A stretch of DNA of 64,000 nt from Bacteroidota bacterium (GCA_016715505.1 JADJZY010000002.1:51694-115693); one strand, 5' to 3'; shown: positions 18,649 to 28,678, numbered from the stretch's first letter. The notes: generated by a model from the sequence alone, not told the origin. Program-made: numbers and translations.

Positions 18649-19914
18649 TTATGGCACAATGGCAAAGCGACTTTTAATCATTTGCCCTCTTTTAGTATTG
18701 AATTGGATTATATAAATACCGGTTGCTAAGGACAATGGGGCTTCCTGAATCCCTCGGCGGATGGTGTTTTGATACACGATTTTTCCTTGCGCATCATATA
18801 GGGTCATATCTTTCAAATCTTCGGTTGTAGCCCATTTGAGTAAGCCCAGTTGATAATGAATTTGAATGTCCGGGTCATTTTCTAATTCGTCGATTCCGTT
18901 TGGGACAGCACTAACGGTAATGGTATCTGTATACTTATTTGATTCGCCGCAGGCTGTCTGAGCTGTAAGCGTTACGATATATTGTCCGGTGCTTGTATAG
19001 GTGTGTTGTGGATTGTTTTGGGTGCTTAACGCTGAACCATCACCAAAATTCCAGCTATATTGGGTTGCTCTTAAACTCTGATTCGTAAAATTTACCTGAT
19101 TCGCTGTTTGTGTAAAATTAAATCGGGCTGCAGGTAAGCTGCCATATTGCTGCCAATTTTCAAGGCTATCTAATACCGTTGCACTGGCCACCGTTTGGAG
19201 ATTGAATCCATCACTGTTGGTAATGCCGGTTCCCATGTATTGTGCGCCCTGACATGACTTGCGGAAAATGGTGGAGTAAAAAACACAGGCCGCTAAATAA
19301 GTGCCTTCTTCAAGTGGATGTGATTCATCCGTTTGATATAATTCAGTGGCGGGATACAAGTTTCTGAAGGTTCGCCAGGCAACACCCACTGGTGCGCAGG
19401 TTGCCTGATTGTCCTGGGTCATTTCCAAATAACTTTCCCGAAGACGCTGTTGCATGCCATCGTAGGTGCAAATCACAGGATAAGACGCACAATTTGAAGC
19501 ATCGCCATTTTTTCGTCCCCAGGTCATATAGAAAACCGTTTCGGCACATGGATTATAAACCTGAATTAAACTATCCAGTTTTTTGGCATATGGATAGGTT
19601 TGAGTACTCACCTGCGAAGGAGGAAATGCAGGCTCCTGACTTTGTCCCTGAAGGATGATAAAATCCCAATTCCCTTGTTGAATTTTTTGCAAGGTGCTTG
19701 CATTCACGCTATGTTGATTGAAGGTAAAACCGCCAGGGGTATTGGAATCAATGGTCACACTATCTCCTAAGGACAAAGCCAGGTTTTTAAACATATTGGG
19801 TAAGTCATTCACGCCAGTGTAGCTATTGCCAATAAACAAGACTTTGGTTTGTTGTGCAAGACTTGTAAAAGCCCAAAAAGAGAGTAATACTAACGTTAAG
19901 GAGAGATGTTTCAT
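18649..19914 (-). CDS. Secreted SGNH-hydrolase-like protein with PKD domain and T9SS sorting tail
   Basis: 421 aa. Signal peptide (residues 1-20, ending SLAQ), then an SGNH-type hydrolase domain with FIGNSYTGVNDLPNM (likely nucleophilic Ser) and a C-terminal Asp-x-x-His pair in TDESHPLEEGTYLA. A PKD/Ig-like domain follows (YSWNFGDGSALS to TITVSA), then a T9SS type A sorting domain (MTLYDAQGKIVYQNTIRRG to the end). It would cross the outer membrane through T9SS and act at the surface. Substrate unknown. Divergent from another T9SS substrate. Confidence 0.82.
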   Translation of the reverse strand: MKHLSLTLVLLSFWAFTSLAQQTKVLFIGNSYTGVNDLPNMFKNLALSLGDSVTIDSNTPGGFTFNQHSVNASTLQKIQQGNWDFIILQGQSQEPAFPPSQVSTQTYPYAKKLDSLIQVYNPCAETVFYMTWGRKNGDASNCASYPVICTYDGMQQRLRESYLEMTQDNQATCAPVGVAWRTFRNLYPATELYQTDESHPLEEGTYLAACVFYSTIFRKSCQGAQYMGTGITNSDGFNLQTVASATVLDSLENWQQYGSLPAARFNFTQTANQVNFTNQSLRATQYSWNFGDGSALSTQNNPQHTYTSTGQYIVTLTAQTACGESNKYTDTITVSAVPNGIDELENDPDIQIHYQLGLLKWATTEDLKDMTLYDAQGKIVYQNTIRRGIQEAPLSLATGIYIIQFNTKRGQMIKSRFAIVP

Positions 19915-20000
19915 GCCACAAAGTTAAGGTTTCAGTGAAAGATAAAAATTATTTGAGTGAAGACTCCCTTAGGAAGTCAAAGGTTGGACAATCCCTTAAA

Positions 20001-20031
20001 ATATCATGTTTGAGGAAAGGATATCATGTTT
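20001..20031. repeat. Direct repeat ATATCATGTTT, copies 20 bp apart
   Basis: Identical 11-mers start at 20001 and 20021, a spacing of two helical turns, in the 221-base gap between two divergent T9SS-substrate genes. This is the arrangement expected of a tandem regulator site, but no regulator is assigned. Confidence 0.45.
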
Positions 20032-20135
20032 TATCCCGAAATCGATAGAAATTGATATCCTATAGAAAACTTTAGTCCACCTCATTCACAGCGATTGAAC
20101 AGACAATTGAATTAATATTGTAGGTATAAACGAAC

Positions 20136-22685
20136 ATGATGAATTTAAAATCATACCACGTACTCATATTTTGCTTTTTACTTTTTTATGGCCAGGTTAT
20201 GGCGCAACATCGTACAAATCGACTTCAGTTAAAAGGGAAGTCGTTTGTTGAAATGACCGAAAAGGCGGATAGTTTTTTTGCCCATCAAACAATCCATTCA
20301 ACAATAACTCCGTTTGCCGAAGACAATGATTATTTGAGATATCAACGTTGGTATTGGTATTGGAAAGATCGTGTTTTGGAAAATGGACAATTTCCTGATC
20401 CCAAATGGGTGGCCGAACAACGAAGTCATGCACGCACAACTCAGTATAAGAACAAATCGCGCAGTAGCTCCTGGAAAAATATCAATCAAAGAGTTAGCGA
20501 AAGTGGGTATAATGGAATGGGGCGGGTGGATGCTGTGGCTTTTCACCCAACGGATAGCAATACCTTTTACGTGGGTACCCAATCTGGCGGTATTTGGCGA
20601 ACCACCAATAATGGACAAAGCTGGACGGCTTTGGGCGAATTGCTTCCATTTTGCAGCGCAGGAAATATTGTGGTCGATCATCAGAATCCGAATACCTTGT
20701 ATATCACCATTGGCCGAAACGATAATTGGACTGATTTTGGTTTGGGCGTTTATAAATCAGTAAATGGAGGGCAAACTTGGCAGGCTACTACACAATCTGC
20801 ATCATTTACTGACGAAAAAGTATACTACAAAATGCGTATGCACCCGGATAATCATCTGGTCTTGTATTCTGCACAAAGCGATGGTTTATGGAAAACAAGT
20901 GATAGCGGTAATACATGGGTTCAATTGAAGACGGGTGTGATTACTGATTTTGAATGGATGCCCGGACATCCGGATGTGATGTATCTGGTTCAATATGATC
21001 CGAACGGGAGTAGTGAAATTTTTAAATCAAATGATGCAGGGCAGTCATGGGTTCAAAAATCAAATTTTAATAATAACAACAATTGGATAGAAATTGCGGT
21101 GTCTCCCGCTTTAAATACATCTCTGGCTATTGTTACAGATGATGGAGATAAAAAATTATATCGTTCCACGGATAGTGCAGCAACGATCAATTTGGTTAAT
21201 AGCTCCATCACGAATAATCCCATTTTTGTTTCGCCTACCAATGCAAATCGGATTTATGAAGGATTTACCAGCATTTATCGGTCCACCAATGGAGGGCTTG
21301 GTTTTTCTCAAATTACCCATTGGTACAATGATGGAGTACATACGCCTGTGCATGCCGATCAACGACAAATTGAATACAATCCCCTAACGCCCAAGTATAT
21401 ATATTTTTGCAATGATGGGGGTCTTTATCGTTATAATGAAACCAGTCAAACATGGCAGGATTTGTCGGATGGACTCATCATTACCCAATATTATAAAATA
21501 GCGGTGAGTCAAACAGATTCGGTGTTTATGATTGGCGGAACCCAGGATAATGGAGGAAGAAAACGAGTGGCTTATCCGGATATTTGGGGAGCAACCAATG
21601 GAGGCGATGGGATGGAAGTGGCCATCAATCCAACAAATGAATTAACGATTTACACCACTTATTGGGGAGGTACTTTATACCGTTCCTATGACCAATGGGA
21701 TATGGATCAATACTATGAAATTACACCCGATTCCACCAAAGCAGCCTGGGTAACTCCTTACATGTTGGATCCCAATAATTCTAACCGTTTGGTTGCCGGG
21801 TATGCAGATGTTTGGGCTAGTGATAACGAAGGTGACACCTGGATTCAATTAAGTAATAATCTGACAGGTAGCTATAATAACAAATTAGAGGTTTTAGATG
21901 TGAGTCTGACAAATTCACAAGTGATTTATACGGGCAGAAGAAACAACTTATACGTGACTCAAAATAATGGGCAATCATGGACACCACGCATTGTTCCTGC
22001 TAGCAGTGGTACCTTTGATAATCTGACTTGTGTGTTGAGTCATCCCTATCGTTCGGATATTGTTTATGTCACCAAAGGAGGATATGGCAGTGGCAGTAAA
22101 GTGTACCGCAGTGCTAATTCCGGACAAAGTTGGACCAATATTTCAAGCAATCTTCCCAACGTACCTGTTAATTGTATTTTGATTGATCAGGAGAGCGATA
22201 GCGCAGCGGTAGATCTGTATATTGGTACCGATGCAGGTGTTTTTTATAAAAAAGATACCGATACACTGTGGCAATATTATGGAACAGGGATGCCAAACAC
22301 CGAAGTGACGGATCTGGAAATTCAATATCCTACCCGTAAACTGCGGGCCGGAACCTATGGCCGGGGCGTTTGGGAAACAGATATCGTACGACAGCCATTT
22401 GCAGTAGGGCTTAATCCGGAACCTGTCCAACACAAGAATACAGTGCAAGTCCTGAGTAATCCTGTAGATCGGATTTTAAAGCTCCATTTTGATTTGCAGC
22501 AAAGCCAACAAATTCAACTCAATATTCAAACTTTGAATGGAAATCAAATCTGGCAAAGAAAGATTGATTTGTCTTCAGGTGAACATATTCAAAACTTTGA
22601 TTTGCCTAATTTGCAGACAGGAATATATTTGCTGAAAATAAAGGGTTCCGGCTGGCAGGAAAATATCAAGATAAGTATCCGATAA
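20136..22685 (+). CDS. Large secreted BNR/sortilin-like beta-propeller protein with T9SS tail
   Basis: 849 aa. Signal peptide (ILIFCFLLFYGQVMAQ), then repeated BNR/Asp-box motifs (IWRTTNNGQSWTAL, VYKSVNGGQTWQ, LWKTSDSGNTWVQ, IFKSNDAGQSWVQ and more), which build one or two beta-propellers of the sortilin/VPS10 type. The last about 80 residues form a T9SS type A domain (VQVLSNPVDRILKLHF to IKISIR). The protein should end at the cell surface. Propellers of this kind often bind or cleave glycans, but no catalytic residues stand out. It is intact. Confidence 0.85.
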   Translation: MMNLKSYHVLIFCFLLFYGQVMAQHRTNRLQLKGKSFVEMTEKADSFFAHQTIHSTITPFAEDNDYLRYQRWYWYWKDRVLENGQFPDPKWVAEQRSHARTTQYKNKSRSSSWKNINQRVSESGYNGMGRVDAVAFHPTDSNTFYVGTQSGGIWRTTNNGQSWTALGELLPFCSAGNIVVDHQNPNTLYITIGRNDNWTDFGLGVYKSVNGGQTWQATTQSASFTDEKVYYKMRMHPDNHLVLYSAQSDGLWKTSDSGNTWVQLKTGVITDFEWMPGHPDVMYLVQYDPNGSSEIFKSNDAGQSWVQKSNFNNNNNWIEIAVSPALNTSLAIVTDDGDKKLYRSTDSAATINLVNSSITNNPIFVSPTNANRIYEGFTSIYRSTNGGLGFSQITHWYNDGVHTPVHADQRQIEYNPLTPKYIYFCNDGGLYRYNETSQTWQDLSDGLIITQYYKIAVSQTDSVFMIGGTQDNGGRKRVAYPDIWGATNGGDGMEVAINPTNELTIYTTYWGGTLYRSYDQWDMDQYYEITPDSTKAAWVTPYMLDPNNSNRLVAGYADVWASDNEGDTWIQLSNNLTGSYNNKLEVLDVSLTNSQVIYTGRRNNLYVTQNNGQSWTPRIVPASSGTFDNLTCVLSHPYRSDIVYVTKGGYGSGSKVYRSANSGQSWTNISSNLPNVPVNCILIDQESDSAAVDLYIGTDAGVFYKKDTDTLWQYYGTGMPNTEVTDLEIQYPTRKLRAGTYGRGVWETDIVRQPFAVGLNPEPVQHKNTVQVLSNPVDRILKLHFDLQQSQQIQLNIQTLNGNQIWQRKIDLSSGEHIQNFDLPNLQTGIYLLKIKGSGWQENIKISIR

Positions 22686-22708
22686 GCCGCGGAATTCGAC
22701 AACAGCTT

Positions 22709-23410
22709 ATGCATGACCGATACCGCTATTTGTTTTTTGACCTGGATCATACCCTATGGGATTTTGAAAAAAATTCTGTTCAGACCTTAATGGTGATGTA
22801 TGATCAGTTGGGTTTAAAACAATTGGGCATTGAGGATTTTGACGATTTTAATACGGTCTATCATCAAATCAACGACAAATTATGGGATCGATTTCGGAAA
22901 GGTTTTTTAAGCCGGGAAGAACTTCGATGGAAAAGGATGTTTCAAACCCTGATTCATTATCGTATTTATGATGAACAAAGAGCCAGGGATATGAGTGAAT
23001 TATACCTCGAAATTTTGCCAACCCAAAATCATTTGTTTCCTCACACCAAGGAGGTGTTAGAATATTGTAGCGATAAAAAATACGAACTCCATCTCATCAC
23101 CAATGGTTTTGAACTTACCCAACATCAGAAATTGAAGAATGCCGGTATCCAGCAATTTTTTCTACAAATGATCACTTCGGAACAAGCCATGAGTATGAAA
23201 CCACAACCGGAAATTTTTAAATATGCGTTTCAACAAACAGGTGCCGAAAGTCACAATAGTCTGATGATTGGTGATGCGCTGGATATAGATGTTTTGGGTG
23301 CTGCCCGGGTTGGTATGGATCAGGTATATTTTAATCCTCATTGGAATCCACATACCGATCACCCTACTTATGAAATTAGCTGTTTGTCAGCATTAAAAAA
23401 TATTGTTTAA
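22709..23410 (+). CDS. yjjG: YjjG-family HAD nucleotidase
   Basis: 233 aa HAD hydrolase. Motif I is FFDLDHTLWDF with nucleophile Asp13 (FFDLDHT), motif II LHLITNGFE, motif III Lys in MSMKPQPEIF, motif IV MIGDALDIDVLGA. Length and spacing fit the YjjG noncanonical pyrimidine nucleotidase group, which dephosphorylates aberrant nucleotides. It starts 23 bases after the BNR gene and ends one base before rfbC. Confidence 0.88.
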   Translation: MHDRYRYLFFDLDHTLWDFEKNSVQTLMVMYDQLGLKQLGIEDFDDFNTVYHQINDKLWDRFRKGFLSREELRWKRMFQTLIHYRIYDEQRARDMSELYLEILPTQNHLFPHTKEVLEYCSDKKYELHLITNGFELTQHQKLKNAGIQQFFLQMITSEQAMSMKPQPEIFKYAFQQTGAESHNSLMIGDALDIDVLGAARVGMDQVYFNPHWNPHTDHPTYEISCLSALKNIV

Positions 23411-23411
23411 T

Positions 23412-23963
23412 ATGGAACGTATTGAAACCGGAATCAAAGATTGTTTTATCATCAAGCCAAATGTACATGGCGATGCAAGGGGGTATTTTTTTGAGAGTTA
23501 TAGCAAACGCAGTTTTCAGGAAATCAGCGGGCTCGATATTGAATTTATTCAAGACAATCAAGCCCTCTCCGGATATGGAACTTTAAGAGGTTTGCATTTT
23601 CAAAAAGGAGATGCGGCTCAAGCCAAATTGGTAAGGGTGATGCAAGGAAGAGTGGTGGATGTGGCAGTTGATTTACGCAAGGACTCAGATACTTTTGGAC
23701 TTCATGTTGCAGTGGAGTTGAGTGCCGAAAATAACCTTCAATTATTTGTTCCCAGAGGATTTGCGCATGGTTATTCTGTTTTGGAACCTGATACCATTTT
23801 TGTCTACAAATGTGATAACTTGTACAATAAAAGTGCGGAAGGTGGATTGATTTACAATGATCCTCAATTAAAAATCGATTGGCGTTTGCCCACAAAGGAT
23901 ATGCTTTTATCGGAAAAGGATACCCTGTGGCCTACCATGAAAAATCTGGGGAATATTGGATAA
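23412..23963 (+). CDS. rfbC: dTDP-4-dehydrorhamnose 3,5-epimerase
   Basis: 183 aa from ATG 23412, one base after the yjjG stop. The cupin fold carries the RmlC residues: RGYFFESYS, GLHFQKGDAAQAKLV (catalytic His in RGLHFQ) and FVPRGFAHGYSVLE. It acts third in dTDP-L-rhamnose synthesis. The partner genes rfbA, rfbB and rfbD are not adjacent, so the pathway must be completed elsewhere. Confidence 0.92.
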   Translation: MERIETGIKDCFIIKPNVHGDARGYFFESYSKRSFQEISGLDIEFIQDNQALSGYGTLRGLHFQKGDAAQAKLVRVMQGRVVDVAVDLRKDSDTFGLHVAVELSAENNLQLFVPRGFAHGYSVLEPDTIFVYKCDNLYNKSAEGGLIYNDPQLKIDWRLPTKDMLLSEKDTLWPTMKNLGNIG

Positions 23964-24135
23964 TACTTTCTTTTCGTAGTGAATTTATCAGGCAGTCGTT
24001 AAATGGGTAAATGATTCAGCAAAAATGCTTTTTATCGGATTTCTATATTTCAGATTTATTCATTAGAAATGAGACCATCCATATTTTAACCGAGTTGGAA
24101 AAATATGGAATCGCACATTTTCAAGCACTTTGAAC

Positions 24136-24143
24136 TAACTTCG
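24136..24143 (+). promoter_or_regulatory. -7-like element before prfC
   Basis: TAACTTCG (one mismatch to TAnnTTTG) lies eight bases upstream of ATG 24152, predicting a very short 5' leader. The preceding 170 bases hold no gene. Confidence 0.4.
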
Positions 24144-24151
24144 CGGCCTTT

Positions 24152-25744
24152 ATGAAATATGCCCACGAAATTGAAAAGCGCAAGACCTTTGCCATTATTT
24201 CACATCCTGATGCGGGTAAAACCACATTGACAGAAAAATTGTTGTTGTTTGGTGGAGCCATCCAAACAGCCGGAGCGGTCAAATCCAATAAAATTAAAAA
24301 GCATGCCACCTCCGATTTTATGGAAATCGAAAGGCAACGTGGAATCTCGGTAGCTACCTCAGTGATGAGTTTTGAATATCGCGAAAAGCTCATTAATTTA
24401 TTGGATACTCCAGGGCATAAAGACTTTGCGGAAGATACTTACCGAACCTTGACAGCCGTGGATAGTGTCATTTTGGTGATTGATTGTGTAAAAGGGGTGG
24501 AGGAACAAACAGAGCGCCTCATGGAAGTTTGCCGGATGCGTGATACGCCGGTGATTATTTTTATCAATAAAATGGATCGCGATGGTCGTAATCCATTTGA
24601 TTTGATGGAAGAAGTGGAGAAAAAATTAAACATTAAAACCCAGCCCTTGACCTGGCCTATTAACATGGGGCGGGAGTTTAAAGGCGTATACAATATTTTA
24701 GATAAAAGTTTATTACGATTTCAGGCCAATCAGAAAGCAACGGATGAAGATTTACTCGATTTGCCTGATTTGAATAATCCGCAATTGGATAGTCTGTTAG
24801 GCGAAAAAGATGCCGCCGTTTTGCGTGAGGATATGGAATTAATCAATGGGGTTTACGAGAGCTTCGATCAGGAATCCTATTTAAATGGCGAATTAGCACC
24901 AGTATTTTTTGGAAGTGCTGTGAACAATTTCGGGGTAAAGGATATGTTGGATATGTTTATCCGCATCGCTCCATCGCCCCGTCCACGAATGACCGATCAA
25001 CGTGAAATCAGTGCTTACGACAATAAGTTTTCCGGTTTTATTTTTAAAATACATGCGAATATCGATCCCAAACATCGAGACAGGGTGGCTTTCCTGAGGG
25101 TTTGTTCGGGTAAATTCGAACGGAATACTTTTTACCACCACGTCCGATTGGATAAAAATGTTCGATTTAGTAATCCGTATACCTTTTTGGCCAGAGAAAA
25201 AAATGTGGTGGATGATGCCTATCCCGGAGATGTAGTGGGTTTGTTTGATACCGGAAATTTTAAAATCGGGGATACGCTCACTGAGGGTGAAAATTATTTT
25301 TATACAGGGATCCCAAGCTTTTCGCCCGAGCTTTTTAAAGAGCTGGTCAACAATGATCCGATGAAAACAAAACAATTGGAAAAAGGAATTCGCCAGCTAA
25401 CCGATGAAGGAGTTGCACAATTGTTTACGCAACATGGCGGTAACCGGAAAATCATTGGTTGTGTAGGTGATCTTCAATTTGAAGTGATACAATATCGTTT
25501 GTTGCAGGAATATGGAGCGGCTTGCAGTTTCAGAACTTTGCCTTATTTCAAAGCTTGTTGGATCAAAGGTCCGCAGGATATCGTTTCGAATTTTACCCGA
25601 TTCAAACAAGCCAATATTGTGGAAGATAAAGAAGGGAATCTGGTTTATCTGGCAGAAAGTGCATGGTATTTAAATACCGAAAGAACAAATAATCCGGAAA
25701 TTAAATTCTACATCACGAGCGACTTTAAGCACGAATTGGAATAA
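24152..25744 (+). CDS. prfC: Peptide chain release factor 3
   Basis: 530 aa translational GTPase that recycles RF1/RF2. G1 is SHPDAGKTTLTEKL, switch I includes RQRGISVATSV, G3 is DTPGHKDFAEDT and G4 is INKMDRDGRNP. The C-terminal RF3 domains follow (GGNRKIIGCVGDLQFEV, YFKACWIKG). Length and order are normal. It is a single transcription unit with a short promoter-proximal leader. Confidence 0.96.
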   Translation: MKYAHEIEKRKTFAIISHPDAGKTTLTEKLLLFGGAIQTAGAVKSNKIKKHATSDFMEIERQRGISVATSVMSFEYREKLINLLDTPGHKDFAEDTYRTLTAVDSVILVIDCVKGVEEQTERLMEVCRMRDTPVIIFINKMDRDGRNPFDLMEEVEKKLNIKTQPLTWPINMGREFKGVYNILDKSLLRFQANQKATDEDLLDLPDLNNPQLDSLLGEKDAAVLREDMELINGVYESFDQESYLNGELAPVFFGSAVNNFGVKDMLDMFIRIAPSPRPRMTDQREISAYDNKFSGFIFKIHANIDPKHRDRVAFLRVCSGKFERNTFYHHVRLDKNVRFSNPYTFLAREKNVVDDAYPGDVVGLFDTGNFKIGDTLTEGENYFYTGIPSFSPELFKELVNNDPMKTKQLEKGIRQLTDEGVAQLFTQHGGNRKIIGCVGDLQFEVIQYRLLQEYGAACSFRTLPYFKACWIKGPQDIVSNFTRFKQANIVEDKEGNLVYLAESAWYLNTERTNNPEIKFYITSDFKHELE

Positions 25745-25810
25745 TGCTTAAAAGTTTATTTCTAAAACAATCATGAAAAAGTGATTCAACGAATCACCAA
25801 AGTGCGCAAA

Positions 25811-26122
25811 TTATTCAGATACTTTGTGGCGAACAATATCCAGAACCACATCTGCAATGCGTGAAAAAATAGATGGTGCTTCAACTTGGGTTTTATCCGT
25901 TTGAATTTGACCCAGACTTTTGAAAGACAATTTTTGTTGATGCTGTTGTGCATTTACAAATACACCTAATGCCAATAAAAAAACCACCACAGCCGAGTAC
26001 ATACTCTTTTTGTAAATTCGGATTCTGTTATTCATGTATGCAACTGCCGACAAACACAAGAGGCAGAAAAACAATACGAACATCACATTCGAGGCGAACC
26101 ATGTATTTTGAATGAAATGCAT
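25811..26122 (-). CDS. Small membrane protein, unknown
   Basis: 103 aa from ATG 26122 (MHFIQNTWFAS). Two hydrophobic segments (residues about 10-30 and 41-58) are followed by a polar tail that contains no known motif. The coding pattern is consistent with a real gene and no competing frame covers it. Convergent with prfC. I do not recognise a family. Confidence 0.55.
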   Translation of the reverse strand: MHFIQNTWFASNVMFVLFFCLLCLSAVAYMNNRIRIYKKSMYSAVVVFLLALGVFVNAQQHQQKLSFKSLGQIQTDKTQVEAPSIFSRIADVVLDIVRHKVSE

Positions 26123-26222
26123 AATTGATGAATTATAATTCAAAAATAACGGAGAATTCCGGTTTTTAACGCAAAAACTACATTTTTCTAAAAAAATGAT
26201 TATATTTTTGAAGCAGATTCCA

Positions 26223-26552
26223 ATGAGAAAAATAGCCGTAATATTGTTTTTAATGATTTTCAGCCTGTCGGTGATGGGCGGTGGAGAGGATAAAAAGCTA
26301 TTTTCTTTGTTCCCGGTACCTCTTAAAACCGCTGTTTTAAGGGTGAAGTTGAATGTTGGCTATGCCGAACCTCTCACCATTGAACTCCGCAATCTCATTG
26401 GTCGAAAATTACAAGGAAAAACCTTTCCGGTTGGTTCCGATGAAATCGCCTTCAATGATATGGATACTTATCCAAATGGGCTTTATGTCATCATTGCCAA
26501 AGATGCTTTTGGTAAAATTGTGGAATCAACCAAATTCATCATTGATAAATAA
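26223..26552 (+). CDS. Short secreted protein made of a T9SS-sorting-domain-like fold only
   Basis: 109 aa from ATG 26223. A signal peptide (AVILFLMIFSLSVMG) is followed almost directly by a sequence that reads as a T9SS type A C-terminal domain: FSLFPVPLKTAVLRVKL, TIELRNLIGRKLQGKTFPVG, MDTYPNGLYVII, ESTKFIIDK. There is no cargo domain. It could be a carrier-free T9SS domain, an adaptor, or a periplasmic protein sharing the fold. It ends two bases before rlmB. Confidence 0.7.
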   Translation: MRKIAVILFLMIFSLSVMGGGEDKKLFSLFPVPLKTAVLRVKLNVGYAEPLTIELRNLIGRKLQGKTFPVGSDEIAFNDMDTYPNGLYVIIAKDAFGKIVESTKFIIDK

Positions 26553-26554
26553 AC

Positions 26555-27300
26555 ATGTCAGCCAATAAATCGTTGATATACGGACGCAAGCCCGTACTTG
26601 AAGCTTTGCAAAACGAAAAACCACTAGACCGGATTCTCATGCATCACAATATCAATGGTGAAGGTATCGGGGATATTATCCGCTTGGCGAAACAAAAAAA
26701 TGTGCCCATCGTAAGGGTTCCAATTGAAAAGCTCAATACCATGGTGAAAGGCGCGCATCAGGGTATTCTGGCCTTGGTGCTTTCGTGGAATATGTGCCTT
26801 TGCAGGATGTGATTTCGCAGCTGTATGATCAGGGAAAAACGCCCTTTTTTGTATTACTTGAAGGGATTACCGATGTAAGAAATACAGGCGCCATCATTCG
26901 AACTGCCGTTTGTTGTGGTGCCGATGCCGTATTGTTTACCGAACGAAAATCAGCACCTTTACACGAAGATATGGTCAAAACATCTGCAGGTGCTATGATG
27001 CAAATTACCTTTTGCCGCGAACGCAGTATGCAAACCATCTGTGATACCTTGCGAATGAATGGGATCAAGATTTTCAGCAGCGACTTAAAGGCGGATAAAA
27101 GTTTGTTGGATATTGATTTTACCGGACCATGCTGTATTGTGATGGGGGGTGAAGAAAAGGGCATCAGCAGCAATACCCAATCCTTTAGCGATCAAACCTT
27201 TAAAATTCCAATGGTTGGAGATTTTGATAGTTTAAATGTTTCGGTAGCTTGTGGCATCATCGCATTTCAGGCCATGCAACAAAGGTTAGCCGCTGTTTGA
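26555..27300 (+). CDS. rlmB: 23S rRNA (guanosine-2'-O)-methyltransferase RlmB-like, one apparent frameshift
   Basis: SpoU/TrmH-family methyltransferase. The N-terminal substrate-binding domain (LIYGRKPVLEAL, KGAHQGILAL) and the C-terminal SPOUT knot (LEGITDVRNTGAIIRTA, IVMGGEEKGIS, SLNVSVACGIIAF) lie in two frames. Adding one G to the GG at 26776-26777 fuses them through GILALGAFVEYVPLQD into about 248 aa, the normal size. It methylates rRNA using S-adenosylmethionine. The break is most likely a sequencing error. Confidence 0.88.
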
Positions 27301-27333
27301 TAAAAGTTTTGGCAGGAAAATTAAATTTGTCAC

Positions 27334-27632
27334 ATGAATAAAGATCATCCCATTTTAGGTTTATCCTTGGTTTATTGGTACCGGTGCTGGGCATGTATTT
27401 GTACTACCTGCTCAAATTTATGTCGGAACATATCAGTGTAGCGGATTTTCTAAACCTCTTGAAAAATAATCACTACATGATTCCAAAAGTGATTTCTTTG
27501 GGATTGATTGCCTGCATTCCATTAATTACCTACTATAAGAATCGGAAACGGATGAAAACCCTCAAAGGAATATTCGCGGCTATTATTTTGTATGGTTTGA
27601 TCGCCGTGATGTATCGTTTTAATATTTTGTAG
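27334..27632 (+). CDS. Small membrane protein between rlmB and lpxB, one apparent frameshift
   Basis: From ATG 27334 (MNKDHPILGLSL) the frame is lost at the GG 27369-27370. Adding one G gives LSLGLLVPVLGMYLYYLLKF and continues to the stop at 27632, about 99 aa. Three hydrophobic segments. I do not recognise the family. It ends two bases before lpxB, so a link with the outer-membrane lipid pathway is possible. Confidence 0.65.
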
Positions 27633-27634
27633 CC

Positions 27635-28678
27635 TTGAAATACTTTTTTATAGCCGGGGAGGCGAGTGGAGATATGCATGCTGCCAAGGTGATAAACGCC
27701 CTGCGGCAATTGGACCAGGAAGCGGATATACAAGCTTGGGGAGGTGATCAAATGCAGGAAGCCGGTGCGGTAATCGATAAACATATTCGTGAATTGGCAT
27801 TTATGGGATTTGTCGAGGTGCTGATGAATCTGGGTGAAATACTTCGCAATTTTAAACGATGTAAAACGGCCATTCAAACATTTAATCCTGCAGTATTGGT
27901 GTTAGTAGATTACCCGGGTTTTAATTTGAGAATGGCCAAGTGGGCCAAAAAACAAGGTTATCGGGTGCTGTATTATATTTCGCCTACGGTTTGGGCCTGG
28001 AAAGAAAATCGGGTAGAAATAATCAGGAAATACGTCGACCGGATGATTTGTATTTTGCCATTCGAAAAAGCTTTTTATGCAACTAAAGGAATAGAGGTAG
28101 ACTATTTTGGGAATCCCAGCGTGGAGAGTCTGGATCAATACCGTTCAAAAGCCACAAAAATATCTGTAAAACCTGTGATCGCTTTATTACCTGGTAGTCG
28201 GGTGCAGGAGATTCGTAAAATGTTGCCAATTATGCTGGAGGCTATTCGTGATTACCGGGAATATACCATCATGATTGCACAGGCACCGAATATGGATGAA
28301 GAGGTTTATCAGCCCTGGATACAGGGAATGGATGTACAGTTGCTCAAAGGGCGAACCTATGATATTCTGCATTCGACACATTTGGCGCTGGTGACTTCCG
28401 GAACGGCCACATTGGAAACGGCTTTGTTTGAAGTGCCTCAGGTGGTTTGTTATATTGCTAATCCCATTTCTTATTGGATAGCGCGTGCATTGGTGAAAGT
28501 GAAATTTATTTCATTGGTCAATTTAATACTAAATCGGGAAGCAGTGCGAGAATTGATACAAGCAGAAATGACGGTTGAACATTTAAAGCAGCAAATAGAA
28601 GCCTTGATGAATCCCGGCGCAGTGCGAACACAAATGCAAAAAGACTACGCGGAATTAAGACAAATTTTTAGGTCATGA
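27635..28678 (+). CDS. lpxB: Lipid-A-disaccharide synthase
   Basis: 347 aa from TTG 27635. It joins UDP-2,3-diacylglucosamine and lipid X at the inner membrane in lipid A synthesis. Visible family segments: IAGEASGDMHAAKVI at the N-terminus, MGFVEVL, YYISPTVWAWKENRVEII, LPFEKAFY, and LVTSGTATLETALF near the C-terminus. Slightly shorter than proteobacterial LpxB, as usual for Bacteroidota. It follows the small membrane protein by two bases, suggesting one operon. Confidence 0.94.
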   Translation: MKYFFIAGEASGDMHAAKVINALRQLDQEADIQAWGGDQMQEAGAVIDKHIRELAFMGFVEVLMNLGEILRNFKRCKTAIQTFNPAVLVLVDYPGFNLRMAKWAKKQGYRVLYYISPTVWAWKENRVEIIRKYVDRMICILPFEKAFYATKGIEVDYFGNPSVESLDQYRSKATKISVKPVIALLPGSRVQEIRKMLPIMLEAIRDYREYTIMIAQAPNMDEEVYQPWIQGMDVQLLKGRTYDILHSTHLALVTSGTATLETALFEVPQVVCYIANPISYWIARALVKVKFISLVNLILNREAVRELIQAEMTVEHLKQQIEALMNPGAVRTQMQKDYAELRQIFRS

